Part shown: positions 10,079 to 21,800 of the stretch, in pieces | Layout of the letters: the number at the start of each line of letters is the position of its first letter | Position numbering within the stretch: the first letter of the stretch is position 1 | Assembly (NCBI RefSeq): GCF_000024025.1 | Contig: NC_013131.1 | Location: 8,908,229 to 8,972,228 of the forward strand | Direction: 5' to 3' | DNA length: 64,000 bases | From: Catenulispora acidiphila DSM 44928 | Lineage (GTDB): Bacteria > Actinomycetota > Actinomycetes > Streptomycetales > Catenulisporaceae | Position numbers and translations under genes: made by a program | The notes under the pieces: model-generated | Told to the model about the DNA's origin: nothing | Databases searched by the model: none | The model's input: the letters and a program-made list of their open reading frames with translations, nothing else

Positions 10079-12594
10079 GCGCTGGCCTCCACTTCGGTCG
10101 CAGCACGCGCGATCTTGACCAGGGCGCCGGTGTCCGCCCGCAGTGCGCGGCGGACTTGCGAACCCTCGGAGTTCGTCGGCAGCCACACCACGCGGCCGGC
10201 CAGGTCGGCGATCCGCAGCGGCAGGGTGATCGATCCGTACTCGGTGGACACGGTGACCGGGTCGCCCTCGGCGGCTCCGATCTCCGAGGCGGTCTCCTTG
10301 CTCAGGTGGACCGCGGTGGGCTTGCGGGTGCCGGCCAGGAAGGGCTCGAACGCCTGGAGCGACCCGGCGTCCAGCAGCAGGTGCCAGGTGGCCAGGACGG
10401 CCTCGCCGACCGCCGGCTTGGGCAGGTCCGCCGGAGCGCCGTTGAGCGCCGGGGTCTTCTCCCGGTGCCACAGGCCCAGCTGCGCCAGCTCGGTGCGGGC
10501 CGCGCCGACCGTGGGCAGGCCCAGGTGCACGTCCATCGCGTCGGCGATCCGGTCCAGCACGCGCAGGTCCGGCATCTCGCCGAGCCCGGCGGCCTGGACG
10601 GCGTCGGCGTCCAGCGCGGTCTCGAAGGGCCGCGGGCGGCCTTCCCAGTCCACGAACGTGCCGGACTTCTCGGCGACCGGAGCCACCGGGAACACCACGT
10701 GCGCGCGCTCGGTGACCGCGGTGTGCCGGAACTCCAGCGAGACCACGCAGGGCACGCGCTCCAGGGCGTCCAGGAACGCCTGCGGGTCGGCGGTGTCATA
10801 GGGGTCGACGCCGGCGACCACGAGGCCTGCGATCCCGCCGAGCACCGCGGTGTCGACGATCTGGTCGGCTCCGCGGCCGAAGGCGCCCGGCAGGTTCGCC
10901 ACGCCCCAGCGGGCGGCGACCTCGGTGCGGGCCTCGGGGTCGGTGGCCGGACGGCCGCCGGGCAGCAGGTTCGGCAGCGCGCCGGCTTCCAGCGCGCCGC
11001 GCTCCCCGGCGCGGCGCGGGACCCAGGCGAGCTTCGCCCCGGTCACGCCGGCCAGCTTCACCGCCGCGGTCAGCGCCCCCGGCACGACGGCGAGCCGCTC
11101 GCCGACCAGGATCACCGCCCCGGGCTTGCGCAGGTCCTCGGCGGTCTTCAGGCCCGCGGCGTCCAGACCGGAGTCCGGTCCGGCGTCGGCCAGCGCCGCC
11201 AGGAACGCCGGCTCGGTGAGCGGCGCCGCCTTCAGCAGCGCGCCCTTGAGCTTGTCCAGCCCGCGCGTGGCGTACGGCGCTATGGCCGCGACCGCGAGCC
11301 GGCGGGCCAGCACGTTCTTGCGCAGCCGCAGGAAGACGATCGGCGACTCCTCCTCCGGCTCGAAGCCGACGAGCAGCACGGCCGGGGCGAGGTCGATGTC
11401 CGCGTACGTGGTCGCCAGACCGGAGCCGGCGACGAGGGACGCCAGGAACTCGGCCTCCTCCTCGGAGTGCGGCCGCGCCCGGAAGTCGATGTCGTTGGTC
11501 TCCAGCGCGATCCGGGTGAACTTCGCGTAGGCGTAGGCGTCCTCGAGCGTGAGCCGGCCGCCAACCAGTGCCGCGGCCCGGCCGCGGGCGGCGTTCAGGC
11601 CCTCCGCGGCGAAGGCCAGCGCCTCGGGCCAGGAGGCCGGGACCAGCTCGCCGGTCTCGCGGTCGCGGATCAGCGGCGAGGTGATCCGCTTGGCGCCGGG
11701 AGCCTGCGAGTACTGGAACGCCCAGCGTCCCTTGTCGCAGTTCCACTCCTCGTTCACCTGCGGGTCCTCGGTCGCCATGCGCCGGGTGACCTTGCCGCGC
11801 CGGTGGTCCGTCCGCAGCGCGCAGCCGGCCGCGCAGTGCTCGCAGGCGCTCTGCGAGGAGACCAGGTCGAACGGCCGCGACCGGAACCGGTAGGCCGCGC
11901 CGGTCAGCGCGCCGACCGGGCAGATCTGCACGGTGTTGCCGGAGAAGTAGGACGCGAAGTCCTGGTCCTCGGCCACCGAGATCCCGACCTGCTGGCTGGC
12001 GCCGCGCTCGATCAGCGTGATGAACGGGTCGCCGGCGATCTGGTCGGCGAACCGCGTGCACCGCGCGCAGGACACGCAGCGCTCGCGGTCCAGCAGCACC
12101 TGGCTGGAGATGTTGATCGGCTTGGGGAAGGTGCGCTTGACGCCCTCGTACCGGGACTCCCCGGCGCCGGTGCTCATCGCCTGGTTCTGCAGCGGGCACT
12201 CGCCGCCCTTGTCGCAGACCGGGCAGTCCAGCGGGTGGTTGATGAGCAGCAGCTCCATCACCCCGCGCTGGGCCTTCTCGGCGACCGGCGAGGTCAGCTG
12301 GGTCTTGATCACCATGCCGTCGGTGACCGTGACGGTGCAGGAGGCCACCGGCTTGCGCTGGCCCTCCACCTCCACGATGCACTGCCGGCAGGCGCCGGCC
12401 GGGGCGAGCAGCGGGTGGTCGCAGAACCGGGGCACCTGGACGCCGATCCGCTCCGCGGAGCGGATGATCAGCTCGCCCTTGGGTACCTGCAATTCGATGC
12501 CGTCGATGGTGATGGTCACGAGATCGACGGGAGGTGGCGTAGGCACCGCCACCTCCTTGCCGCTGTCTGCGGAATTCTGAGTGGTCACGGTCAT
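10075..12594 (-). CDS. nuoG: NADH-quinone oxidoreductase subunit G
   Basis: Iron-sulfur subunit of the N-module, 839 aa. The N-terminal ferredoxin domain has the 2Fe-2S ligands Cys58, 69, 72, 86. The HxxxCxxCxxxxxC region ([20 protein letters not shown]) and [10 protein letters not shown]...CPVGAL follow for the 4Fe-4S clusters. The molybdopterin-fold domain begins near residue 225 with CEHCAAGC, 27 residues and then NCDKGRW; this C-x2-C-x3-C-x27-C pattern fits the extra cluster N7 found only in some bacteria. The rest is a degenerate, catalytically silent molybdopterin domain, as usual for NuoG. The ATG overlaps the nuoF stop by four bases. Confidence 0.95.
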   Translation of the reverse strand: MTVTTQNSADSGKEVAVPTPPPVDLVTITIDGIELQVPKGELIIRSAERIGVQVPRFCDHPLLAPAGACRQCIVEVEGQRKPVASCTVTVTDGMVIKTQLTSPVAEKAQRGVMELLLINHPLDCPVCDKGGECPLQNQAMSTGAGESRYEGVKRTFPKPINISSQVLLDRERCVSCARCTRFADQIAGDPFITLIERGASQQVGISVAEDQDFASYFSGNTVQICPVGALTGAAYRFRSRPFDLVSSQSACEHCAAGCALRTDHRRGKVTRRMATEDPQVNEEWNCDKGRWAFQYSQAPGAKRITSPLIRDRETGELVPASWPEALAFAAEGLNAARGRAAALVGGRLTLEDAYAYAKFTRIALETNDIDFRARPHSEEEAEFLASLVAGSGLATTYADIDLAPAVLLVGFEPEEESPIVFLRLRKNVLARRLAVAAIAPYATRGLDKLKGALLKAAPLTEPAFLAALADAGPDSGLDAAGLKTAEDLRKPGAVILVGERLAVVPGALTAAVKLAGVTGAKLAWVPRRAGERGALEAGALPNLLPGGRPATDPEARTEVAARWGVANLPGAFGRGADQIVDTAVLGGIAGLVVAGVDPYDTADPQAFLDALERVPCVVSLEFRHTAVTERAHVVFPVAPVAEKSGTFVDWEGRPRPFETALDADAVQAAGLGEMPDLRVLDRIADAMDVHLGLPTVGAARTELAQLGLWHREKTPALNGAPADLPKPAVGEAVLATWHLLLDAGSLQAFEPFLAGTRKPTAVHLSKETASEIGAAEGDPVTVSTEYGSITLPLRIADLAGRVVWLPTNSEGSQVRRALRADTGALVKIARAATEVEASA

Positions 12595-13916
12595 GCGCTG
12601 GTCCTCGCGAATGACAGCGGGCTGTCGGCCCACACGGTGGACAGGGACGGGTCGAAAGGACACCCGCCGCGTTCGAAGTGCTCCAGGTACTCGTCCCGGA
12701 AGTACTTGAGCGAGGACTGGATCGGCGCGGCGGCACCGTCGCCGAGGGCGCAGAAGGCCTTGCCCACGATGTTGTCGCACAGGTCCAGGAGTTTGCCGAG
12801 GTCGTCCTCGGTGCCCTCGCCCTTCTCCATGCGCTTGAGGATCTGCACGAGCCAGTAGGTGCCCTCGCGGCACGGCGTGCACTTGCCGCACGACTCGTGG
12901 GCGTAGAACTCGGTCCAGCGCAGAGCGGCGCGCACCACACAGGTGGTCTCGTCGAAGATCTGCAGCGCCTTGGTGCCCAGCATCGAGCCGGCGGCGCCGA
13001 CACCCTCGTAGTCCAGCGGGACGTCCAGGTGCTCCTCGGTGAACATCGGGGTCGAGGAGCCGCCGGGGGTCCAGAACTTCAGGCGGTGGCCGGGGCGGAC
13101 GCCGCCGGCGTAGTCCAGAAGCTCGCGCAGCGTGATGCCCAGAGGCGCCTCGTACTGCCCGGGGTGCTTCACGTGACCGGACAGCGAGTACAGCGTGAAG
13201 CCCGGGGACTTCTCGCTGCCCATGCCCTTGAACCAGTCCACGCCGTTGCGGACGATCGCGGGAACCGAACCGATGGACTCGACGTTGTTGACACATGTGG
13301 GGCTGGCGTAGAGCCCTGCGACGGCCGGGAAGGGAGGACGCAGACGAGGCTGCCCCCGCTTGCCCTCCAAGGAGTCCAGCAGCGCCGTCTCCTCGCCGCA
13401 GATGTAGGCGCCGGCTCCGGCGTGCACCGTGAGTTCGAGGTCGAAGTCGGTGCCGAAGACGCCCTTGCCGAGGAATCCGGCGTCGTACGCCTCGCGTACC
13501 GCTGCCTGCAGGCGGCGGAGCACGTGCAGCACTTCACCGCGCACGTAGATGAACGCGTGGCTGGCGCGGATCGCGTAGCACGCGATGATCACACCCTCCA
13601 CCAGCTCGTGCGGGTTGGCCATCATGAACGGGATGTCCTTGCACGTGCCCGGCTCGGACTCGTCGGCGTTCACCACCAGGTAGTGCGGCTTGCCGTCGTT
13701 CTGCGGGATGAAGCCCCACTTCATGCCGGTGGGGAAGCCCGCGCCGCCGCGGCCGCGCAGTCCGGAGTCCTTGACGAGCTGGATCACCTCGTCGGGGTGC
13801 ATCCGCAGCGCCTGCTTGACGGCGGTGTAGCCGTCGCGCCGCTGGTAGCCGGCGAGCGTCCAGGGCTCGGAGTCCAGCCAGCCCCGGGACAGGACGGGGG
13901 TGAGTTCAGGTGCCAT
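12591..13916 (-). CDS. nuoF: NADH-quinone oxidoreductase subunit F (NADH/FMN site)
   Basis: NADH-oxidising flavoprotein, 441 aa, the entry point of electrons into complex I. The NADH/FMN-binding glycine loop [14 protein letters not shown], the flavin motif [12 protein letters not shown] and [14 protein letters not shown] are present, and cluster N3 ligands occur in [15 protein letters not shown] with the fourth Cys in [10 protein letters not shown]. The ATG at 13916 shares one base with the nuoE stop (TAATG). Size is normal. Confidence 0.96.
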   Translation of the reverse strand: MAPELTPVLSRGWLDSEPWTLAGYQRRDGYTAVKQALRMHPDEVIQLVKDSGLRGRGGAGFPTGMKWGFIPQNDGKPHYLVVNADESEPGTCKDIPFMMANPHELVEGVIIACYAIRASHAFIYVRGEVLHVLRRLQAAVREAYDAGFLGKGVFGTDFDLELTVHAGAGAYICGEETALLDSLEGKRGQPRLRPPFPAVAGLYASPTCVNNVESIGSVPAIVRNGVDWFKGMGSEKSPGFTLYSLSGHVKHPGQYEAPLGITLRELLDYAGGVRPGHRLKFWTPGGSSTPMFTEEHLDVPLDYEGVGAAGSMLGTKALQIFDETTCVVRAALRWTEFYAHESCGKCTPCREGTYWLVQILKRMEKGEGTEDDLGKLLDLCDNIVGKAFCALGDGAAAPIQSSLKYFRDEYLEHFERGGCPFDPSLSTVWADSPLSFARTSA

Positions 13917-14598
13917 TACTCGGAGGCCTCCGTGGTGAGGGCCGGACCGGTCGGGGTCCGGCCCTGCGAGACGAGCAGACCGGCCAGCGTGGCGTGGCCG
14001 GCGGCGCCGCCGCCGGCGACCGCGCCGGCCCGGGTGTCCTCGAATCCGGCCAGGATCCGTTCGGCCTGCTTGAAGGTGCACAGGGCCGGGCCGCGGGTGG
14101 AGTGCACTTCCTTGCCCGCGCGCAGCTCGTCGACGACCCGGACCGCCTTGTCGGGGTTCATGTCGTCCAGGAACTCCCAGTTGACGGTCATCACCGGCGC
14201 GAAGTCGCAGGCCGCGTTGCACTCGATGTGCTCCAGCGTGACCTTGCCGTCCTCGGTGGTCTCGTCGTTGCCGACGCCCAGGTGCTCCTTGAGCGTGGCG
14301 AAGATGGCGTCGCCGCCCATCACCGCGCACAGCGTGTTGGTGCACACCCCGACGTGGTAGTCGCCGACCGGGCGCCGCTTGTACATCGTGTAGAACGTCG
14401 AGACCGCCGAGACCTCGGCGGTGGACAGTCCGAGCTTGGCGGCGCAGTACTCGATGCCCGCCGGGGAGACGTAGCCCTCCTCGCTCTGCACCAGGTGCAG
14501 CAGCGGGAGCAGCGCCGAGCCGGACTGGGGGTAGCGGGCCACGATGGCGTCCGCGTCCCCGTCCAGCTTGGCCAGGTGTTCGTAGGCTGACTTGTCGC

Positions 14599-14602
<4 letters not shown>
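13916..14602 (-). CDS. nuoE: NADH-quinone oxidoreductase subunit E
   Basis: Thioredoxin-like 2Fe-2S subunit (cluster N1a), 228 aa. Ligands are Cys87 and Cys92 (VGVCTNTLC) and Cys128 and Cys132 (IECNAACDF). No ATG or GTG lies in frame near the expected N-terminus; the TTG at 14602 is chosen because it overlaps the nuoD stop by four bases (TTGA), the pattern used at most junctions here. A C-terminal extension of ~40 Gly/Ala/Thr-rich residues follows the conserved domain. Confidence 0.92.
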
Positions 14603-15932
<1,330 letters not shown>

Positions 15933-15936
<4 letters not shown>

Positions 15937-16640
15937 GAGTAGGCCCTCCGCTGGTCCGGAGCCGGGATCTGCGCACCCTTGAATTCGACGGGGATGCCGC
16001 CGAGCGGGTAGTCCTTACGCTGGGGGTGCCCCAGCCAGTCGTCCGGCATCAGGATCCTGGTCAGGCCGGGGTGGCCGTCGTAGATGATGCCGAACATGTC
16101 GTAGCTCTCGCGCTCGTGCCAGTCGACCGTGGGGTAGACCTCGTAGAGCGAGGGGATGTGCGGATCGACGTCCGGAGCGGTGGTCTCCAGGCGGATCCGG
16201 CGGTTGTGCGTGATGCTCAGCAGCGGAACCACGCTGTGCAGCTCGCGGCCGGACTGCTCCGGGAAGTGCACGCCGGTGACGCCCAGGCACATCTCGAAGC
16301 GCAGCGCGGGGTCGTCGCGCAGGGTCTTGGCGACCCGGACGAGGTGCTCGCGCGGCACGTGGATGGTCAGCTGTCCGCGGTAGACCACGTAGGCGCTGAT
16401 CGCCTCGAGCGGCAGGCCCTGCTCCTCCAGCGCGCCCTCGAGTTCGTCGGCGATGACGTCGAAGTAGCCGCCGTAGGGCCGCTGGCTCGCGCCGGGCAGC
16501 TCGATCCGGCGGACCAGGCCGCCGTAGCCGGAGGTGTCGCCGCCGTTGCGGGCGCCGAACATGCCCTTGCGGGTGGCGATCAGTTCGCCGCCCGGGGAAT
16601 CAGCACCCTGCTCCGGGACCGCGGGTACGTTCTCAGTCAC
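15933..16640 (-). CDS. nuoC: NADH-quinone oxidoreductase subunit C
   Basis: 30-kDa-type peripheral subunit, 235 aa. The signature [20 protein letters not shown] and the end motif [15 protein letters not shown] are present. The first ~70 residues (Gly-rich, [18 protein letters not shown]) are a variable actinobacterial extension. The GTG at 16640 overlaps the nuoB stop by four bases. Confidence 0.95.
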
Positions 16641-17191
16641 CGGAGGAGCCCTTCCATCAGGATCGTCGGCTTGGCGTTCATCGCGGCCTTCTCGGCCTCT
16701 TCCGCGGCCTTCTTGCGGTTCACGCCCAGCGGCATGCTCTGGATCTGCTCGTGGAGCTTCAAGATCGCGTCCAGCAGCATCTCCGGGCGCGGGGGGCAGC
16801 CCGGCAGGTAGATGTCGACCGGCACGATGTGGTCCACGCCCTGCACGATCGCGTAGTTGTTGAACATGCCGCCGCTGGAGGCGCACACGCCCATCGCGAT
16901 GACCCACTTGGGGTTCGCCATCTGGTCGTAGACCTGGCGCAGGACCGGGGCCATCTTCTGGCTCACCCGGCCCGCCACGATCATCAGGTCCGCCTGGCGC
17001 GGCGTGGCGGAGAACCGCTCCATGCCGAAGCGTGCCAGGTCATAGCGTCCGGCGCCGGTGGCCATCATCTCGATGGCACAGCAGGCCAATCCGAACGTCG
17101 CCGGCCAGACCGACGACTTGCGCATATAGCCCGCCAGGCCCTCCACCGTCGTGAGGAGGAATCCTGCGGGCAGTTTCTCTTCCAGGCCCAT
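16637..17191 (-). CDS. nuoB: NADH-quinone oxidoreductase subunit B (cluster N2)
   Basis: PSST-type subunit, 184 aa, carrying cluster N2, which passes electrons to quinone. The tandem cysteines Cys37-Cys38 ([10 protein letters not shown]), Cys103 (MGVCASSGG) and Cys132 (LPGCPPRPE) are the expected ligands. It starts 3 bases past the nuoA stop. Confidence 0.96.
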   Translation of the reverse strand: MGLEEKLPAGFLLTTVEGLAGYMRKSSVWPATFGLACCAIEMMATGAGRYDLARFGMERFSATPRQADLMIVAGRVSQKMAPVLRQVYDQMANPKWVIAMGVCASSGGMFNNYAIVQGVDHIVPVDIYLPGCPPRPEMLLDAILKLHEQIQSMPLGVNRKKAAEEAEKAAMNAKPTILMEGLLR

Positions 17192-17194
17192 CTG

Positions 17195-17554
17195 TCAGTC
17201 CCATTCCAATCCGCCGCGACGCCACACATAGGCGTACGCGACGAAGACGGTGAGGATGAAGAACACCATCTCGACGAGCCCGAACCAGCCCAGCGAGTCG
17301 AACCGCACCGCCCACGGGTACAGGAACACGATTTCGATGTCGAAGATGATGAAGAGCATGGCGGTCAGGTAGTACTTCACCGGGAAGCGGCCGCCGCCGA
17401 CCGGCTGCGGAGTGGGCTCGATGCCGCACTCGTAAGCCTCCAGCTTGGCGCGGTTGTACCGCTTCGGTCCGGTCAGCATCCCCGACACCACCGAGAACAC
17501 GGCGAACCCGGCGGCCAACCCGCCGAGCACCAGAATCGGCGCGTAACTGTTCAT
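17195..17554 (-). CDS. nuoA: NADH-quinone oxidoreductase subunit A; first gene of the nuo operon
   Basis: Three-helix membrane subunit, 119 aa. The loop motif YECGIEPTPQ and the second-helix segment FDIEIVFLYPWAV are diagnostic. It is the first of 14 nuo genes in the classical A-to-N order. The promoter region upstream (17555-18034) holds a Rex-like operator 64 bp before the ATG and a CRP-like palindrome 236 bp before it. Confidence 0.96.
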   Translation of the reverse strand: MNSYAPILVLGGLAAGFAVFSVVSGMLTGPKRYNRAKLEAYECGIEPTPQPVGGGRFPVKYYLTAMLFIIFDIEIVFLYPWAVRFDSLGWFGLVEMVFFILTVFVAYAYVWRRGGLEWD

Positions 17555-17617
17555 GGGTGACGTCCTGTCAGGCAGGTTTGTGTCAATTTCTGGACGAGTG
17601 GGCCCTGCTCACGCTAC

Positions 17618-17635
17618 TTGTGGCTGATTTCACAA
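17618..17635. promoter_or_regulatory. Putative Rex (NADH/NAD+ sensor) operator of nuoA-N
   Basis: TTGTGGCTGATTTCACAA matches 12 of the 14 fixed positions of the Rex consensus TTGTGAA-N4-TTCACAA. It lies 64 bp before the nuoA ATG, where a repressor could block the promoter. Rex controls respiratory genes in Streptomyces according to the literature; no rex gene is in this window, so the assignment rests on motif and position. Confidence 0.72.
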
Positions 17636-17789
17636 GCTCCCGCGACGTTCAGTGCCGTGTAGTGAACCCAGTGTGTGGAGAGGCGGTTTCACTCGCACGA
17701 CCGTGAGCGCCACGAAACGGTCGGTGCCTTCTTTCGCCGCTGATCCTACGCCTGCGGCATGTGGGCTGCGCCACAGGGGTGCGGGCAAG

Positions 17790-17805
17790 TGTGATCGAGA
17801 TCACC
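17790..17805. promoter_or_regulatory. CRP-like palindrome between nuoA and the divergent secreted-protein gene
   Basis: TGTGATCGAGATCACC contains the exact arms GTGA-N6-TCAC of the CRP/FNR family. It lies 236 bp before nuoA and about 230 bp before the gene at 18035, so it could serve either. A second site with the same arms is found upstream of the WhiB-type gene at 39312. Confidence 0.6.
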
Positions 17806-18034
17806 GGAAGATCAACGATCAAGGACTCACGAAGATCATCCAACCGGATAAAAGCGGAGGTGAGCGCATATAGGAGGTAGTACCTCCCGCCCGCTAAGAC
17901 CGACTTGCGCACCTGCGCGGACTCTGCAAGGCGAAAGCCCTTGGCGGTGCGCCGCACGGGAGTAGGTTGCAGGCGTGGACTCCGGAATCGACTGCCGGAT
18001 GGACTCCAGGACGCACTTCTCGGGGAGGTCTGGA

Positions 18035-18745
18035 ATGAGGTCTGTGACGCACCCGCGCCGGCTTTCTGTTAGCTTCGTCGTGGCATGCGCCGTTCTCCTT
18101 GGTGTCACAACGGTTTCCTGCTCAGCGACAGCCAATCAGGTGAACGCGAAGAGTTCGGCGGGAGCCGGGACGGGGACCGTTTCGGCGAGTTCTTCTCAGG
18201 GGACTGGGACGCCTCCGTCGAGTCCTTCCGGCTCCGCGACCGGACCGACTACCGGGGTTCCCGGTGGCGCCGAACCGACCGGATCGAGCTCCGCGCCGTC
18301 CTCGGCGTCCGGGAGCAGTTCCCCTTCCGGGGCACGGACGACGGCTCCGACGCCGCCGCGTTCGCCGTCACCGCGGCCGACGCCGCCGAAGCCGCCTGTT
18401 TCGTCGCCGAGCGCCGTGCACGGAACGATCACGGTCACACCGGCGCAGAACGGCATGACCTTCCACGTCGCGGTCGGCACGAACGTGATCGCCGCGCAGT
18501 TCCCGTACCCCTCCTCGCCGGCGTCGACCAACCCCGCCGTTCTGGCGCCGGGAGTCTCGCCAATGAGCATCGTGTGCAAGCCCGGCGGCGTGGCGTGTTC
18601 GGAGCCGCCCCGGACGTTCACCGCGCGGTCACGCGGAACAGCGGAGATCACCGCCGCGCGCTCGACGTGCGGGACGACGCAGCGGTGCGTGACGCCGATG
18701 CTGGTACCGGTGGCGGGCTTCGAGGTGACGGTGATCGTGGACTAG
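18035..18745 (+). CDS. Putative secreted or lipid-anchored Ser/Pro-rich protein
   Basis: Unrecognised protein of 236 aa. After a basic N-terminus (RSVTHPRRL) comes a hydrophobic stretch VSFVVACAVLLGVTTVSC, which reads as an export signal; TVSC is a weak lipobox, so anchoring to lipid at that Cys is possible but unsure. Residues ~35-125 are low-complexity Ser/Gly/Pro/Thr with RSPSPRPTPPKPPV, a wall-spanning type linker. The last ~110 residues form a small compact domain with four Cys (VCKPGGVACSEPP, STCGTTQRC), perhaps two disulfides. The ATG at 18035 has GGGAGG seven bases upstream. It diverges from nuo and converges on the LRR gene. Confidence 0.7.
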   Translation: MRSVTHPRRLSVSFVVACAVLLGVTTVSCSATANQVNAKSSAGAGTGTVSASSSQGTGTPPSSPSGSATGPTTGVPGGAEPTGSSSAPSSASGSSSPSGARTTAPTPPRSPSPRPTPPKPPVSSPSAVHGTITVTPAQNGMTFHVAVGTNVIAAQFPYPSSPASTNPAVLAPGVSPMSIVCKPGGVACSEPPRTFTARSRGTAEITAARSTCGTTQRCVTPMLVPVAGFEVTVIVD

Positions 18746-18819
18746 TCGTCGCCTCATGGGGAGTGGCGCCCGCTGAAGGGCCCTGTGCGCTTCTGCGACC
18801 GTCTCCCCCACCGACGACG

Positions 18820-18853
18820 GCGCCCCGGACCGGAGAGACCCGGACCGGGGCGC
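18820..18853. terminator. Bidirectional hairpin between convergent genes
   Basis: Arms 18820-18833 and 18840-18853 form a 14-bp GC-rich stem with one A-A mismatch. It sits between the stop of the secreted-protein gene and the stop of the LRR gene, so it may end both transcripts. No clear T tract is present. Confidence 0.5.
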
Positions 18854-18875
18854 GTACGACGTTGTCAGCCTCCTG

Positions 18876-21800
18876 TCAGCTGCTGCTGCGCCAGGGCTGC
18901 GAGGGCGCCGGCGGCGGCCCGTAGCCGGGAGGCGTGCCGACGTGGGTGCGGTCGGCCTCGAACTCCCCGCCGGGCCAAGCCCGCTCCTCGAAGGAACCGG
19001 GTCCCTCGACGACATCGACGACTTCCTCATCGACCACCACAGCCGGACCGTCGAACACCACAGTCGGCTGATCCGGCACCGGCTGGAACACCAGCGGCGG
19101 CTCCTCCACCACGGCGACCGGCTCCTCGACCACGACATGATCGCCGGACTCAGCCAGCACCGCAGCCTCACGCTGAGCAGCGGCGAACGCCTCAGCCTGC
19201 TGCTCGGACTCGGCCAGCAGCCGACTCTCAGCAAGCGCCACCCCCCGCTGCTGCGGCACCCCGGCAGTGGCCGGCGGAAGCGACTCCCCGGCAACAGCAG
19301 CCGCACGCCGCCCGGCACGGGCACGACGCTCCTCGGCGGAGAGGGTCTCGACGTACTGGGCCTCCTCAGCAGGAGACTCCTGGACGACCGTCGGCTCATC
19401 AGCCTGGACGGCAGCAGGCTGCGGAACGCGAGGGTCCTGCGGCTCGGCGAAGACGGACTGCCGCACATCGGCGTGTGAGGCGCGGGGGTCCTGCGGGTCG
19501 CCGAAGACGGGCTGGTCCACATCGGCCTGCGGCATGCGGCTCTCACCGAAAGCAGCCTGCTCCGCATCAGCTTGCGAGACGCGGGGATCTGGCTGCCCGC
19601 CGAACACTGCCTGGTTCACATCGGCCTGTGGGACGCGATTATCTTGCTGCGCGCCAAACACCGCCTGGCCAACATCAGCCTGCGGGACTCGATTGTCCTG
19701 CTGCCCGCCGAAGACAGCCTGATCAACGTCGGCCTGCTGGACGCGATTGTCTTGGAGCGCACCGAACACTGCCTGGTCGACATCAGCCTGTGGGACACGA
19801 TTGTCTTGCTGCCCGCCGAAGCCACCCTGGGGGACGCGATTGTCTTGGAGCGCACCGAACACTGCCTGGTCGGCATCAGCTTGCGGGACACGATTGTCTT
19901 GCTGCCCGCCGAACACAGCCTGGTCCGCATCGGTGTGCTGGGTGCGGCTCTCTAGCTGTGCGGCGTCGGGCTGCAGGACGTGATTCTCCAGCTGGCGGGC
20001 GAACATGGCCTGCTGTTCGACATCGGCCTGCGGGGCGCGATTCTCCTGGTGCCCGCCGAACACAGCCTGCTCCAGCGCATCTGGCTGTAGGGCATCGGGC
20101 TGCAGAGCATCGTCGTCTTGCTGCTCGGCGGGCATCGCGGTCTGAGCGGCCACACCGTTTTCGCCGTGGGCAGCCGTATAGCCACCAACCTGCTCGGCCT
20201 CCGCCGCCGCCTGTTCGGCGGCCGCCTGGGCAGCTGCTTCCGCCGCCGCGGCTGCCTCTGCCTCGTCGGCGCGGTTGGCCTCGGCCACCATGTCCGCCAG
20301 TAGTGCGGCCTCCTCGGCCGCCGCTGCTGCGTGCGCCGCGGTCAGGGCCGCCTCGTCGTTGCCGGCCTCGGCTGCGGCGACGGCTTGCGCGGCGAGCGCC
20401 ACTGCCTTGTCGTCGACGAATTCGGCCGCCGCTTCGGCGATCTCTGTTGCCAGCTCGGGTGATCCGGCTTCCTCGGCGACAGCGCCGACGATCACTTCCG
20501 CGGCCAGGGCCCGGCGAACGTCGTCGGCAGCTTCCTCGAGCACCGCACGAGCGAGCGCGCGCAACGCGTTCTCATCCGCGGCGTGCAGTGCTGCGAGGAC
20601 CTGTGCCTCGGCTGCCGCCACCGCCGCGTCCAGGACACCGCCGGCGTTCAGGACTTCGGCGAGTTCGGAGTCGATCTCCTCCGACACGATCGCTTGCGCG
20701 AAGGCCTCGGCTGTCACCGGTTCCGGCTGCACATCGGCGGGTTCGGCGGGCAGCTCCTCCGCAGCCGTCGCCTCCAGCTCGGGCTCGGTCCCGGACTCGG
20801 GTTCTGCCGCGGGCTCCGGCTCGGCGTCTCCCGCCGCGGCCGCCGCCTCGGCGAACGCCTCCTCGACCGCCGCTTCCACGGCGGCCTCCGCCGCCTGCGC
20901 CATCAGCGCCGCCTCGGCGTGGACCACGCCGCCGACGATGCCGGCGATGGCGTCCGCCTCGTGGCGGCGTGCGCGCTCGGCCTCCTCGACGCCGGCTTGG
21001 GCGACGGCGTCGCGCTTGTCCGCCGGGACGCGGTCGCCGAGGGCGCCGTAGAGCGCCTTGTCGGCGGCGAGCGCCATCGTGCCGACGTCCCAGTTCTCGG
21101 GAACGGCGGACAGCAGCGGGTTGTCGCTGAGGTCGAGCTCCTTCAGGGTCAGCTTCTGCCAGTTGCTCGTCGGCAGGTCCGCCAGGCGGTTGCCGCGCAG
21201 GACCAGGGTTTCCAGCTTCGGCAGGTCGCAGACCGAGCGCGGGATCCAGGTCAGCTGGTTCTCCGCGACGTCCAGTTTGCGCAGGGACTCCAGGCCGCCG
21301 AGGGCGCGCGGGAGGGAGGACAGTTCGTTGTCCGCCAGGTCCAGGTTCACCAGGTTGCGGAGCAGGCCCAAGGTGCGGGGCACCCAGGACAGCTGGTTCG
21401 ACGCCAGGTTCAGGGTGGTGAGCGCGCCGAGGCCCGACAGCTGGAAGGGGAGGTCGCGCAGGTTGTTGCCGACCAGGTCCAGGGTCTCCAGGCGATGCAG
21501 GCCGCCGAGGCCGGCGGGCAGCGTCTCCAGGTCGCAGTACGCGAGTGAGAGCCACGTCAGCCGCTTCAGCGCCCCGACCGAGGACGGCAGCGACGTCAGT
21601 GGGTTCTGTGCCAGGTTCAGGGTGTCCAGGTTGGCCAGGCCGTCGAAGCTGTCCGGCAGGTCGTGCAGGCTGTTGCGGGAGACGTCGAGCGCGGTCAGCA
21701 CACGCAGCGCGCCGAGTGAGGGCGGCAGCTCGGTGAGCCGGTTGTAGGTCAGGCTCAGCTTGTCCAGCGAGGCCAGGCGGCCGATCGCCTCCGGGACGTG

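Larger units (their letters stand above)
17555..18034. promoter_or_regulatory. Divergent intergenic region, nuoA / secreted protein
   Basis: No gene is supported in these 480 bp. Besides the Rex-like and CRP-like sites it contains an inverted repeat GGAGGTA-G-TACCTCC at 17873-17887 of unknown use and a GATC-rich stretch at 17793-17838. The ribosome site GGGAGG at 18023-18028 belongs to the gene at 18035. Confidence 0.6.

Noticed and set aside
17873-17887. GGAGGTA-G-TACCTCC as a ribosome site or known operator
   Set aside because: No start codon follows it and it matches no operator I know; left as part of the intergenic description.
19425-20078. CRISPR-like array
   Set aside because: Units are contiguous, in-frame coding repeats without unique spacers.
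18785-21130. 781-aa plus-strand frame opposite the LRR gene tail
   Set aside because: Almost only Arg, Pro, Ala and Gly; it is the shadow of the Ala/Glu-rich and repeat region.
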